Source: Diphasiastrum complanatum (Eukaryota > Streptophyta > Lycopodiopsida > Lycopodiales > Lycopodiaceae). Taken from it: a stretch of DNA of 64,000 nucleotides. Shown here piece by piece: positions 38,601 to 53,600 of this stretch. Made by a program: the position numbers and the translations under genes. The stretch spans positions 55,941,278-56,005,277 of the forward strand of contig CM055100.1 in the NCBI GenBank assembly GCA_029204225.1, in the 5' to 3' direction. The notes under the pieces were generated by a model. That model had not been told where the DNA came from. It searched no databases and was given only the letters and a program-made list of their open reading frames with translations. Position 1 is the first letter of the stretch; the number at the start of each line of letters is the position of its first letter.

Positions 38601-41600
38601 ATTATGTGTATTTTTAGTTGTTCTTTGCTCAACATGGTTGTACAAGGCTAAGCTAAGACAAAGATATGGGTTTCAAGTTATCATGGACCTTTCTACAAAA
38701 GTGCAATCAATCACCTCTCAGCTCCCTCTTCCACCCACTACCAAAGCTTAAACGGATTTCCTGTTAGTTTGCTTTGTGCTACTATTCCGCAATATGAGCC
38801 CCATTCTACTGAGTTCCCATTTGATCTAGGATGTTTCCATTTTTTACCTTCCACGTACGTTTCAAGCATAGTCAACACTAACAATAGATTCCACACTTGG
38901 TCCCATGGGATGGATGGCCTAATGATGAGACCACATGAGATTCTTTAGAGCTCTTTGCTTGTACTCACATATGGATAAGACCAAATTGTAGGCTGATTAG
39001 TCCTCGTCAAAAAAACATTTTTGCTCACAATAGAAATATTATCATTATACTCAATCGATGTTTCACTGGCAACATTGAGGCTAATATTATTTTGGTAGGA
39101 GTGTTATGGACATATAGTTATTACTTCAAGAAGACATTATTTGGTAGAACTAGTGATATTTGACATGACCATAGTAATTTGACATTATGAGAGACCCCTA
39201 GACCTCCATAAGCTGTTTTTATGGCCAATTTGGTACATCAAGGCCCATTTACTAATTTTAATTGATAAGGTTTTATGGGTCCTTTTAGGTACTCATAGAG
39301 AAGGCTATAGGACCTCATAGTCAACTTTGGTAATGTGCACTTGAATGACTCTGCCCTAATTTGTAGAGTGTAGATAGGTGTTGGAAACATTCATTTGGTA
39401 GCTTATGTTCTTCATCTATAAAGCTGTTTGTAGAAAACTCATCAACTCTTCCTTGCAGGAGATCAGCTACCGATAGCTATTGAGTTTCATTCATTATTCA
39501 TGTGACATGTGATGCTAAGATCTTTGATTGGATTTCATAGCACTATGATAGTACTAGTTGTATTGAGTTGTGTTGTGGAATTTGTTTCAAAACTTATATT
39601 TTGTAACTAGTATCTACATCCACCGTCTTGCATCTAGCATATTTTTAAAGCACAAGACACTATAGCTTCATAACATGCAACTAGAAAATCATATGAATGC
39701 AGGTTTGTGAACGTTATGCTACTTGTAGCCTTCCTCATTGACAACGCACTCACCCACAATGAGGTTGTGTCAACAAATGGTTGCGTTATGACTCACTGAT
39801 GACTTGAGCACTTCCAACAAGCTTCTTTCATCAACATACAGATCTCAATAAGTGTTGCAAACATGTTCAAAATACTCAATCCTTTTCTTTTTTCAAACCA
39901 ATAACCAAGTGGACACAAAATTTTCATGAGTTTCTCACCAAAAGCTCTTGATAGATTGAGTACCCTCATTTTGATTGGCATAAATTCAATACTACGATTT
40001 TCTTCCATGACCTACTCATCCAATCATATAGCAAATAGATTCCTCTGTTGATGCTAAGAACCAACAAATTTTGGTGTACCCACTTGGAATATTGTTGTGA
40101 TTATTGCCACAAACCTCCTTCCAGTTAGTGATCCTCCTCCCCAATTACAACTTCTAGAAATTCAATCTACTCCCCTAATTAAACACAATTTTCAAGAACG
40201 TTCCACTTTTTTCTGACCAAAATAGACTTTTCTCTCTCCAAGTTGGGGGTTTCTCTCTCATCATTGCCGTAATGCCAAATGTTAGGCCTCGGCTCCTTGA
40301 TCTAGTTGGTGGATAGAATGAACTTCTAGCTCAGTGCCAATAATGAACCATGTCAATTTTCTAGGAAAATTTATCCCTTGATGTCTGGTTTCAGCTCGTC
40401 ACTATTTACATAGTCTACTAAAGCACATGAAGACACAAAACTATTTCAGAAAATTGAAGAGCATGTTGCAACTCATCATTTGAGTAAAAAACTTATATTC
40501 GGATGTCTAATACTACTCGAGAAACTTCTTAATGATTGAAACTCTCATGATACCATTAATTGGTGATTCATTCTACAATTTCTTTGTGGTCTAATGGTTG
40601 AAGTCCAAGTATGAGAGAAGGACAATTCAAACAAGAGTTTCAAAACACCCCAAAAAAATTATCTGTATTTTTCAAATAGCCCTTTCATAGGAACACATCA
40701 CCAAAATGAAGAAATGGGTTTTAGTTCTTAAATCGAATGCTCTCAAATTCAACAATTCAAAGATTGTGTGAGTAAAATAGATACATGAAGCCAATTTCTT
40801 TTCACAAGAACTTACACTTAGCACACGACAAAGACGCCAAGTAGACAAGGACAACTCTATTTCCTCTTCAAGAGCATCACTCCCACTTGCAACTCGAAAC
40901 ATGGATAAGCATTTGTTATGCCCTTCAAATGCATCAGCAATTTCCTGTATCAAATACTCTGTTGTAAGTATTCCAATTAATCAAATGTCCACTAAAAGCT
41001 CATCACTTGAACTTTTGATCCAAGTTTCTAATCAAAATACTTAATGTGAATATAAGCACACGATGCAAATGCTACAAATTCAACAAGAAAGATCAACTTA
41101 ACAACTGTCCACTTTTTGTTCAGATTTCCCAATAGCAAGCTTCTTGCATGAAATAAGTGCTCCAAGATGTTGCAAAGATCTAATGGCCCTCATAACTTCT
41201 CTCCAACTGATTATTGTTAAAGAAGTTCTTATATCTGCTATGTTCGTAGAAAGCCAACACTTATTCCTAGTTTAATCATTATCGCTAAAGGCGTTCTTAT
41301 ACATTCTATGTTCTTACAAAGTCAAGAACGCTTTTTCCTAGGTTAATCAAAAAAATTTCACTTATCGTACTACATTTGATGATGGACAAGTTACTAATAT
41401 ATCAGGTACTGGATCAGTGTCATAAGGATCAGGTATCTTTAGATAGTGCACAGCCATTTCATCATTGTAGTGTCATGTGTTGCTACTGGTTTAGATATTA
41501 TATATGAGTCATAATCTCTGTGATGAGGTACTTACAGCTGGTTTGTTTCCTAGCGCTAGAGAGAAGGCCAGCGTTCGTCTGGTGGTTTTTATACATGATA

Positions 41601-44600
41601 TTGTTGAAGCAGTTCTAAGTCAATATATCAGTTTCAGCCACTCATCCATTCAAATATGATTTAGATTACTATGGACCTTTATGATTTACGGGGTCCAACT
41701 TCTATCAGAGTTTGCTATGGGAAAGTTGGCATGGTTGCAGTGGCGATGATCTTCTATTTGACAATCAATGTTTATGGCACAGCTCTAAGTATTCATGTGT
41801 TATATCGTCCACACGACTTGCTGCAACTACATTCCAGCATTCATTGTCCTTTCAAATGGCTTGGGATATATTTGGTGCTGATTCTCTGTTTCCAAAGCTT
41901 CTACTACACCCAGATGGCAAGAATGTTTATCAGGTTGATTTTGGGTATAATAACAATATAGTGCTATATGATTCCATGTTCAAGTGGTGCTCACTTTGTA
42001 CCAAGTTGGCAAGGGATCTCATTGTATGCAGCAGATTTCTTCTTTATGTTGAAGCCTTTATGGGGGACTCTTTGTCCGTTTTATTCGCATGGAATATCAT
42101 TGAATCTTATGCTGAATTCTCTCTATACTTGGGTTTTGTGTGAGTGCTAGTAGGACTAGTATCTCCATCTAGAATTTGTATCACAAATTCTGACATGGTA
42201 TCAGAGCAGGCTCTTTGGTGAGAGAGAGAGTTTGTAGTTGCAGGTGTGCAATCAGATTGGAGGAGCTGAAGCTATATGTGGAGTCAACGTTGTTAGGAAA
42301 ACAACGGGAATCTTCTAGGAGAAGATTGACGGAAAGTTACTGGTTGTTGACACATCTGAATCAGAATTTTTCTGGTTGTTTGCTAGTTTTCTAGTGTAGG
42401 TCACATCTAGAGCAGGTACATATGAGGAAGGTAGTATCTGAACAAGAGACTTCTGAGACAGGCAGATCTGAACAGGTGCTTTTCAGGTGTATGCACATCT
42501 AAACAAGCACGTCTGAGGGCAGCAGTACCTGGTGCAGGCACTTCCGAGGGCGGCAGTAGCTGGGGAAGGCACTTCTGAGGGCAGCAGGACTTGGTGCAGG
42601 CCCGGCAAGCAGCATCTGAGGTAGGTGGACCTGGTGCAGGCTCGGCAGGCAGCATCTGAGGTAGGTGGACCTGGTGCAGGCCCGGACAGCAGCAGCTAAG
42701 GAAGGCAGTACCAGGTGCAGGAGGTAACTGAGCAGGTGCAAGTTCAGACAGGCAATACCTGGGACAGGTGATATCCAGGACAGGTGGGAATCAGGGCAAG
42801 TGATATCGAGGGAAGGCTGTTTCTGGACAGATTTGATTGTTAAACTAAATTCAGGTTGCTGAGATTTGTTACTGATCAGTATAATGGCAGGATTGAACGA
42901 CGCTATGTTGCCGGAATCTAGCAAGCTAGATGGAACGAACTATAGCATATGGAAGTTCAAGATGCAAAATATTCTCCAAGACAAAGAATATTGGGAGATC
43001 GTCACAGGTGTTGTAATACCTCCTACCACTAACAGAGAGTTGCGGGAGTATCAGAAACGTAGAAGAAAAGCTCATCATATCATCAACTTATCAGTTAAAG
43101 ATATGATTATACCTCATATCAGAGATGCTGCTGGACCCAAGGAGGCTTGGGATATACTGAAGAACTTGTATGAGACGGTAAATTAGTCACGGATCTTGTT
43201 CTTGACTAATAAGCTTCACACGTTGAAGATGGGTACAGGTGAATCAGTAACGGACTACTTTACTCGAGTGAAAGATTTGAGAGGGCAACTTATTGCAGTT
43301 GGAGAAAGTGTTCAAGATTCAGTATTGGTATCCATTGTACTTAATAGTCTACCTTTGGCCTATCAGAACTTTGTAATGATGTTATCGTTAAGAGAAACGA
43401 GGCTTTCTTTTGATGAGCTAAATGCCATCTTACTACAAGAAGAAATGAGACGACAAAATATTGTCAACATGGACGATTTCAAGGAACAGGCATTCCTGGC
43501 AAAGAAGCAAGAGCAAAGTTCCAAGGAGGGTGGAAAATGGAAGAAGAAGAAGAAAAAGTAGCAAGATATGGAGGAGAATCAATCAAATCGGTCAGAAGAT
43601 GGAAAGAAAGTGGTTCGAAAAGGAAACTGCTTCATTTGCGGAAAATCAGGACATTATGCAAAGGAGTGTTGGCACAACAAGTTCAAGAAAAAGCAGGATG
43701 GAAATTTTGCTGAAGATGAAGAAACTTCTAATGCAAAATTGAGTGCTTTAGATCTTGAAGATTATGAGTTGTTTTCGGCATCGACATCTTCTGGTAGTGC
43801 CTTCTCGAAGGAAGAAGACTATTGGTTTATTGATTCAGGAGCTTCTAAGCACATGACACCTAGGCGAGACTGGCTATCTAATTTTCAAAAATTAGATGAT
43901 GGATCAAATGTGAAGTTGGGAGACAACTACACATATGATATAAAGGGAGTTGGAAAAGTACAAGTACAACTATCTTCAGGGAAGATTGGAAACATAAAGG
44001 ATGTGCTTTATGTACCAGGAATCAAGAAAAACTTGCTCTCAGTATCAGCTATTGCAAAGCAACACATGGTGGTGCAATTTGATGAACAACGGTGTCTCAT
44101 CAAGAGGAAAAATGATGAAGTAGTAGCTGAAGGCATACTTGCAGGGCAGTTCTATAAACTTCAAGCTCAAGTGGTGGATCATCATGCAAGTGTTGCGGAT
44201 ACTGAATCATTGAGTAAGTTATGGCACGAGAGGTATGGACATCTGAATTACAAAAGTCTACTCTTGAGGAAATTTAACATGGTTACAGTTCTACCTCAAG
44301 TCGTTTCTGATCACAAGGTTTTTGAAGGCTGTGTCTTAGGCAAGCATCATATAAAGAAATTTTTGCCTAGTACATTCAGGGCAAAAAATGTTCTAGAAGT
44401 CGTTCATACAGATTTGTGTGGTCCTATGAAGACTCAATCTTATGGGGGAGCAATTTTCTTTCTGGTGTTTGTGGATGACTATTCTAGGAAGACATGGATC
44501 TATCTTCTGAAGAATAAGGGTGAAGCTTTCAAATATTTCACATGCTTTAAGACACAGGTGGAGAAAGAAACGGATAGAAAAATTAAGATACTTTGCTCGG

Positions 44601-47600
44601 ACAAAGGGGGAGAGTATCTTTCTACGGAATTTCAGGTATTTTGCAAGGATCATGGTATAAAGAGACAATTTGCAAATACGGACACGCCTCAACAAAATGG
44701 AGTTGCGGAAAGAAAAAACCGGTCCATAGTGGAAACTGCGAGGAGTATGCTCAAGCGTAAAAATCTTCCAAATATGTTTTGGGGTGAAGACGGCGGTTTA
44801 TCTTTTGAATCGAAGTCCTACAAAAGTTGTAGAGAATCGAACTCCAGAGGAAGCTTACACGGGTCGGAAAGGAAAGTAGAAGGAGAGGTCAAGTATATGG
44901 GATACTTATTCACCTCCTACCAAGCAGGAAGCATCCTACATCAGAAGCTAGAAGATTGCCTAGGTGGTACTATGAAACTATCAAGGATAGTGTTATTATG
45001 GAACAGGGAGAGTGCAGTACACATGGAACTAGGAGATCAACTAGACTTGAAAAGCAACATGAAGATCAAGATCGACAGGAGGTTCGACAAGAGGATCATC
45101 ATGAAGATGGGGATGTACATTTTGCATATATCGCCACAGTATTAGAGACCAAGGATCCATCTACTTTCAGAGAGGCTAAAAAAGAGGATATTTGGAGGAA
45201 AGCTATGGATGAGGAGTACGACTCAATCATGAAGAACAAGACTTGGAGACTTGTTCAGCTACCTACAGGTAAAAAGGCCATTGGATGCAAGTGGGTCTAT
45301 AGGACTAAGTACAAATCAGATGGTTCTATAGATAAACATAAGGCAAGATTGGTGGCAAAAGGTTATGCTCAACAGGAAGGGATTGACTATGAGGAAACTT
45401 TTGCACCGGTTGCTAAGTCTACTACTTTGAGGACTGTTTTATCATTGGCAGCTCAGTTTGGATGGGATATTCAACAAATGGATGTAAAGAGTGAATTCCT
45501 GAATGGATTTCTAGAGGAAGAAGTCTACATGGAGCAGCCAGAGGGATACATAGTAGCAGGACATGAAGATAAGGTTTGCAGGTTGGACAAGGCATTATAT
45601 GGACTTAAGCAGGCACCCAGGGCGTGGTGCACGAGGATTGACACATACTTTGAGGAGCTTGGCTTTCAGAGAAGTAGTTCAGAGCATACACTTTATGTTT
45701 TGGTCATGAATAATCATATTGTTATTATAGTGATGTATGTGGATGATCTTATTATTACAGGATTTGATCATAGTATGATTCAGGGAATCAAGAAAGATCT
45801 CTCATCAGAATTTGATATTAAAGATCTTGGTTCACTACAATATTTTCTTGGGATTGAGATATGGAGAGTAGCACAGGGACTATTCATTTCTCAATCTAAG
45901 TATGCTCATGAAATTCTTGAAAAGTTCAATATGTCAGAGTGCAAGCCTATTTCTACACCATATGATAGCTCTATGGTAGACACGATGATTTGAAGTTACA
46001 GAGATATGTGGATGTTGATTGGGCTAGAGATGCGGAAGACCGAAGATCTACTACAGGTTATGTTTTTAGTCTTGGTTCTGGTGCTATCTCTTGGAGTTCA
46101 AAGAAGCAACATACTATTGCTTTATCATCTACAGAGGCAAAATATCGAGCTACTACGAGTGCAACATGTGAAGCAATATGGTTACAAAGGATTTTACATG
46201 ATCTACATATGGTACAAGATTCACCTAGAGTACTTCAATGTGACAATCAGAGTTGTATTAAATTGGCAAAAAATCCAGTTTTTCACAGCAGGACAAAGCA
46301 TATTTAAGTACAACAACACTTCATCAGAGAGAAAATTCAAAGTAATGAAGTGGAGCTTATCTATTGCCCTACAGAAGAGCAAGTTGCAGATATCTTTACC
46401 AAAGGTCTTGGCAAAGAAAAATTTCAGAAGTTTAGAGAACTTCTAGGAGTAATAGATAACAAAGTAAACATTAAGGGGGAGTGTGTTTATTTGACACCCC
46501 TTAATGATAGTTTGGCCATGCCTGCGTGCTATTTTTAGGGGGCCATTACTATTTATAGTAAGTCATATTTTAGGGTCATTACTATTAATAGTGAATTCGT
46601 TTTTTAGTTATGCATGTAGGTGGGTGCACTACTACTAGAATAGGATTTGCTTTTATCACTTAGAAACTCATCTTGGGTGTTTACCCAATATGGGTAGTAA
46701 TTTTAGCAATTAGCTTTTTGTCTTTTGCTATTTACTTTAGGCTCATTAGCTTTTATCAATCATTAGAGAAACTATTTAAGAAGGTTGGCGCCCCACCACA
46801 ATTATTCCATTCAATTCTATTAAGCTAGAGCAATTGGGCAATTCTCCTATGATCTGAATTCTCTCTATGCTTGGGTTTTGTGTGAGTGCTAGTAGGACTA
46901 GTATCTCCATCTAGAATTTGTATCACAAATTCTGACAGGTGCCTCATAAGATGGATCCTCAACTATAGATATCAAATCGGGATATAATTGCTGCTAAGGT
47001 TTCCAACAAGTACGAGAGAACCACAATGGCAACCATAGCCACCAGTGAAGCTAGGATAAGCGAAATAGACTTGATGTACCAGCAACAAATACTCTGACAC
47101 TACTATCAATAACGGAGCAAAAATTAAGTACAATAACCACTAATAAGCATAGTGGCCAGCCAGCTTAGTCTTAAAACCATATGAGGTAGCAAATTCGTTT
47201 CACAGGCTGTAAAATTCTGTAAACTCGTGTCATAGAAGGAATATGAAGGTCCACTCTGAACTTTAACAAAATCTTGGCAAAGCAAAGAAAGAAATTTTTG
47301 TATTATTGACCAAAGTTTGACTTTGCAATAGACAACTCCGCTTGATGAGCTAAGTCACATGTTTCAGTAGATTCGCCCTAGTCAAGAACCGTTGGAAATG
47401 TGATAATTTCCAACTTTTGTAGACAAAAGGTATTAAGAAAATGGCTTTCCCAAAGCTGGAAATTATACAAATTTGAAAACCCTGATTGTGGTGATCATTT
47501 CTTTAGCTAGTTATGCTACAATTTTAATGAAAGAAGCGCAATGAAACTATGAAATTCAAAATTTGACCACATGAAAAAGTTATGGCCAAAAATCAACAAT

Positions 47601-50600
47601 TGGAACTTTGTTCCCATAAAACTGAGAGCTACCTTTCTAATTTCTAGCATCCATTGTGAAAGTGAACCAGGTTGCTCTAAAATGTAGCATTCACTCTCCC
47701 TTTTCTCAAGAAAATACTTCAGTACCAAGTTACTAGCCAAAAAGCACAATGCCACAAAGTACAAAGGTCGAAGAGGAAACGTAAATTGATGAACATAGAT
47801 TGGAGATCATAAATTGAATGTATGCTAAAGTCTGGCTTAGAGGCCCAATAATACCATATGAGCAGCAGATACTCTACTAAATGTCAAATTATAAATCTAG
47901 GACCCAAGCACTCAAACTATATGATCCAAATGGAAAACAATAACAATGTGAACCCATGATCCATATAGATGTCTCAACTCTTTGTGCATGATAGTATGTT
48001 GGTAACCTGCAATGATTTTGAGCTAGACGATTTTGAACTTTTAAAAGTAGCACTTTCTTTGTATAGACGTCGAGAACAATGTCTTCTTGAGGTACAAGGA
48101 GAGTTAAAAGCCATTTATGCATGTACCTCGGACTCTGCACTTCTAGCTTATTATTTGACACTATACGTTATGCTCTGGGCACTTGGTATGTGATTACTGG
48201 GTCTCTAGCCCTAAGTTACATCTTTAGCCTCAGAATAGCAGGTATGTGAGCCTCACTATTGATGGTTGACTATTTGAAAATAGTTTGTTAGTGTCAAAGT
48301 AGCTTATGATCGATTTAGCTAAGCTTTGGTTTGCATTCATCTTATGCTTATCAGATTGCTATCACATTACATAATTCTCACATTGATGATCAATGTTCTC
48401 CAGATTATTTTTGTACATTTTAGCAGAATCTTTACTCTATTTGTTGTATTTTATTGATGTTCCTTGTGATAATGTGTTGTTTTATCTATAGCTTGCGTGA
48501 AGAATAGATGATATATGACCTTTTTCAAAGAAGTACACTTTGAAGATGCCAAACCTGTCATGACTACTTTCTTGGATAGGTTATTGGGCTTTTTACAATC
48601 ATAGTGGATCTCAAGAATTCAAGTTCGATGAGTACGACCATGGTGTTACTAAACATTTGGCTAAAAAAAATTGTAGGTGGGTTCACCCTAATCTGTATTC
48701 CTCTAGTTGCATAACAATTTATTATATGAAATTTTCATACAAAAGTGCCACACGCATTGACTGTTTTGATCTTTTCTTCAGGGGTCAAATCAAGGCACAA
48801 GCTCCCCCATGTGTCAGAATGTGAGATTGAATGCTCTATTTTTTCTTTTATTACAATCAAACACATGACATTGATTATGACATGAAAAATAATGGATACA
48901 TGGAACTGCTTCGTGGTCTAAATCTGCAAAATCAGTCTAGTGTTTTGGATCAAGGTTTGCAGAGAGATGCAAAACTATCTAACATTTGGCCACGAAGGCT
49001 AAATGATAAAAGACACCGACTAGGCACTTGGGAGGATTACAATTAGATGAAAGTAAAAAAATATTAAATTGTATTATAAATTGAGGAGAATCAAACAATC
49101 ATTTCTTCCTTTCTCTACTTCGTTTAAGTAGGATGATGTGAAGTTCTTGATTCCAAAATGCACCTATCTCCTAAATATGCATGAAAAATAAAAAGAGAAA
49201 GACTAACATCTTACAGCCTCACATGCAGACTTCAGTTTCTCAGGGATCTCCAAATTCTCACCAAGAATAAGATTTAAGGACCTGCCATAGAATCAGCTTC
49301 TAGATTTACACATCAAAAAATTGAATTTAAAAAAATTAAATTAAGAAATAAGTAAGAGTAAAAACTTGATGTACATCTACGTACAGAAGTATTAAAAACA
49401 CCTTTTTGCTCATGGTTAACTACGTTTTTGTGATCGAAACCATAGTTACCTAAGTCCGGACTCCTACCAAACTAGAAACAAACATTTTTACTAAGCGACA
49501 ATCAATAGTATGATCCATCAAAATTCATAATAGATTTGAATTCCAAATAGCTTTGCAAGTTACACCATTGAACAATTTCAACTATCTAGCTCACAAACCT
49601 CCATCATGATTGATCAATGATATCATTGCATCACCTGAATTTTATTGAACAATCATGATGTGTGATGTAAGTTCCGATTGAGTTATACTAGAAAACAAAT
49701 TTGAAACTAAATCCACTTCTGAAGTTGTACATATGCCAAATAGATTGTATACAGTGACATGGAGTGGTAAAAGTGACATAAAGAAATTTATATCAGAAAT
49801 GAAAAATTTCTTTACTTCTCTAGCTCTTGCAGGACAAGAATATGCCATTAACAATGGCCAGAAGTTATCTATTTTTCTTGGTGCTCTTCCTACTTCTTTT
49901 GACTCACTTAGAACAATTCTTGCAAGAAACTAACATGAGTTTTGAAGAAGCCAGTAATGCAGTGACAGAAGATCACTCAGAAGAGAAAGAGCAGCCCGAC
50001 ACCAGCATGAAAGTAAGCTACAGGAAGCTTACTTCACCAAGAAGAATCCGGGAGACAAGAAGAAGAAGAAGCAAAAGTCTAAGGAGAGCAAAGAGAAGGG
50101 GCCAAAACCCACATGTGACTATATTGTGGGAAAGATATACCCACCAAGTGCTGGTGCAATCCGAATATACCATGCATCCATTGCAAGATCACCGGTCATG
50201 CAGCTATCTATTGCGAGCAAAATCCAAGGAAGAAGAAAGGAAAGCCGAAGGCACACCTTCTCGAAGACAACTCTACCTATGAATTTGGAGAGGCATCCAA
50301 ATCAGCCGAAGAGCTTTCATGCACCTATATGACTAAGGAGTACGAAGAGTGCAATATGGTCTCTTCAGAAGTTGAGATGGTACTTGATTCGGGTGCTAAT
50401 TTATGAAAAGCAAGTTATACTAGGAGATGATAGCATGCATAGAGTTGAAGGAATAGGAGATCTAAGACTAAGAACCTTCAAGGGAATGATAGTTCTTAAT
50501 TAAGCCCTCTATGTTCCTTCTTTGAAGAAAGACCTCATCTCTGTAGCAAAAGTAATTGATGCAGGATTAAGGTATCTTTTGATGTGGATGTAGTTTCAGA

Positions 50601-53600
50601 CTTAGATGTTTTATGGCAGAGGAGATTATGTCATGTGACTTTAAAATCTCTTCATGGGTATAGAGTAGAGTTCATATAGAGTTGAACTAGGATCAATTTG
50701 TGATCCACAGCTTGCTGGTGCTGGTTTTTCCATTTCAACTTGCATAACAGTTGCATGTCAACTTTTTACAATGCATGTTCCTTTCCTAGTTATGTTAGGA
50801 TCAAGTAGACCTTGAAAATAACATCACAAGGGTCCTGAGTTCATAATTTCAAGCTATTCTAGCATCTTCATTTTACAATAGCGACCATGCAGGTCCACTG
50901 GTCAAGTCAACGGGCCCAATCAACGTTCAGTTTCAAATTGGGTTTGGGACCCAAGGGAGTTGGATCCCTAACATTCCCTCCCCCTTACAAGACTCATCTT
51001 CTAAGGAAGGTAATCTGGGAATCTTAGTCTAAGGTCTCATTCTTTTTCCCAATGCTTCCCCGTTCAAACCACTTTCTTTAGGGAATTTCCAAAGGAAGTA
51101 ACAAGCCAGCTATCTTAAGTCTTTCGGCTTTATTTACCTAGCATTGCCCGCACCTGCGAACATATGCCTCCACTTGACCTTTAAGATTTGGCCAATAAAG
51201 TTCCTTTTTATAAGGTCAAGCGTTCTTTGGCTGTCATGACATTTATGCAGGATTTGGGCCCTAATATCATCATTTTCTGGCACACAAACTTTCCCATTCC
51301 GGAAAGGCAACCATTCCTTATGGAATAGTCTCTTAATATCTTGTCCTGAGGACAAATCTTGGAATCCTGCATTCCAAGTTTACCACTAGATCTAGAAGTA
51401 ACTGCCAGGATGTCTAGCCAAATATGACCGAAGTACCTATCGGTCTTACACAAATCTCTTAAGGAAAGATATAATTCAGATTGGATCTTAGAAAAGCTTA
51501 ACTAATTAACCTCTCCAATCCGGCTTAAGGCATCCGCAACACCATTAGAGGTACCTTCCAGTACTCAATCTCATTATGAAATTTTTGGAGCATTTCTGAC
51601 CATTTGGTCTTACGACCTTTAAAGTCAACCACATCGTTAATATATTTTAACGCTTGATGGTCTGTTACAATAGTATATTTGGAGCCATACAAATAAGGTC
51701 TCCACACTTTCAAAACATGAATAACAAAAAGCTCCTTATCGTAGGTGGAATATCGCCTTTGAGTAGGATCTAGCTTTTTGCTTTCAAAAGCAACAGGTCT
51801 GCCATCCTGATATAGGACTGCACTTACATCATAGTCACTGGCATCCATTTCAAGTACACACGGCTTGTTAGGATCCACACTGTGTAAAATAGGCGCTGTA
51901 GACACACAATATTTCAAGTTTTCAAAACTTTGATTCATCTCTTCAGTCCAAGTAACCGGAGGATTGAATTTACTGTGCCGGCTAGTTCTTTTCGCCCCTT
52001 TGAGGACAAAGGCAATGCAATTAATACATAAAACATGATAAATCTATTAAAAAACCCGGTGAAGCCCAAAAAAGACTTAAGCTCCCGGATTTGAGAAATT
52101 GCCATTCACGAACTTGTCGGACTTTATTTGGGTCAATTTCCAACCCATGGTCTGAACTAATGTGACCTAGATAAACCAATCTCTTCTGGAAGAAAACACA
52201 TTTGGATTCCTTGGCAAAGAGCTTCTCTTGTCTAAGTAACTTTAAGACAGTCCTGAGATGCTCCTCATGCTCCTCCAAAGTCTTACTATAGATGAGAATA
52301 TCATCTAAGTAAACTATGACAAACTTTCCCAGATATGGACGAAGAAGATCTTTCATCATCTGTTGGAAAGTCGCCGGAGCATTTGTCAATCCAAAAGGTA
52401 AAACCATAAATTCATGATGGCCATATCTGGTCCTAAACCCGGTTTTTTCCACGTCCTCACTCTTTATTCAAATCTGATGATACCCTAATCTCCAAGCGAT
52501 CTTGGTGAAGTAACTTGCACCATGCAATAGATCAACGAGTTCATCCATTCAAGGTAAGGGGTAACGGGTTTTAGTCGCTAATTTCTTTAACTTTTTAGAA
52601 TCTACACACAGACGAGTTCCTCCATTTTTTTATGAACTAAAATAATTGGGGGTCCCCAAGGGGACTTACTAGGTCTTACATGGCCCATCTTAGGATAGTT
52701 TTTCACTTGTAACTCTTCACCTTTTCTTTTCCTTTCTTTGAAAAGAATGACTTCTGACCCTTTACCTCGAGTTGGCCAGTAGGCTCAGGCTTAGCCACTA
52801 CATGAGTATCATTGTATAGCTTGGCATAGTGAACAGCATCCTCGAGAGTATGAGGCTGGTTCCTCCTTACTTCGAGTTGAAAATCTTTGGGCAATCCCAA
52901 AATAAAATGCAACTTGACCAAAGCAGGATCTATTTTGGTAGCAAAACGAGAATATACCTGTTGAAAATCTTGCACGTATGCATCCAAGGGCCAGTTCCCC
53001 ATGTGAATCGTTGCGTACTGGCAATAGAACTCGAAGTTGTCCAAGATGGGTAAGAAGGCCACCTTAAAGGCCTTGGTCTTGCCTCGAAGATCCTACCACC
53101 AGGCACATACATGACGGCCATATGCAAGAGTACCCATATCATTCGATAATAGGTTCTCTCATGCTTTTTTGATCAACTATTAGCTCATTTTGTTTTCTTA
53201 TAGTTTTGTCTGAACATCAAACACTTATGCATATCAATACTTTTACTCTGTTTATGTTTGTCTACAAAATTAATCTCATAGATTCTGATGATTTCAAAAT
53301 TAGAATCAAGTAGAATCAAACATGACTCTTGTCGCGATAATATGGTTCACATTTGACAAGCATAGTCATGCATTTTTTCTAACAATATTAAGCTTTCAAA
53401 ATGATCAGATTAAACTAATATCTATTGTTCTACATGTACCTAAACTTTCGACAAATCTATCAGCAAAATTAATAATTCAGGTCATAGGGTAGAATTTGAA
53501 TCTAATCAATGCAAAAATGTTGATAGGATGAACAAGATCCTTTCACTCGGCAAGAGGTATGGATACTTATATAGATTGAGTGATTGTTATTCTGACACAA

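Larger units (their letters stand above)
42112..46937 (+). mobile_element. Ty1/copia retrotransposon, truncated 5' LTR, internal deletions
   Basis: The 3' LTR (46482-46937, TGTGT..TGACA, 456 bp) follows a polypurine tract TTAAGGGGGA. The 5' LTR is reduced to its last 84 bp (42112-42195), which matches 46854-46937. The primer-binding site TGGTATCAGAGC (42196) directly follows. It lies inside an intron of the DRC10-like gene, in the opposite orientation. Coding region 42884 to about 46450. Confidence 0.9.
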
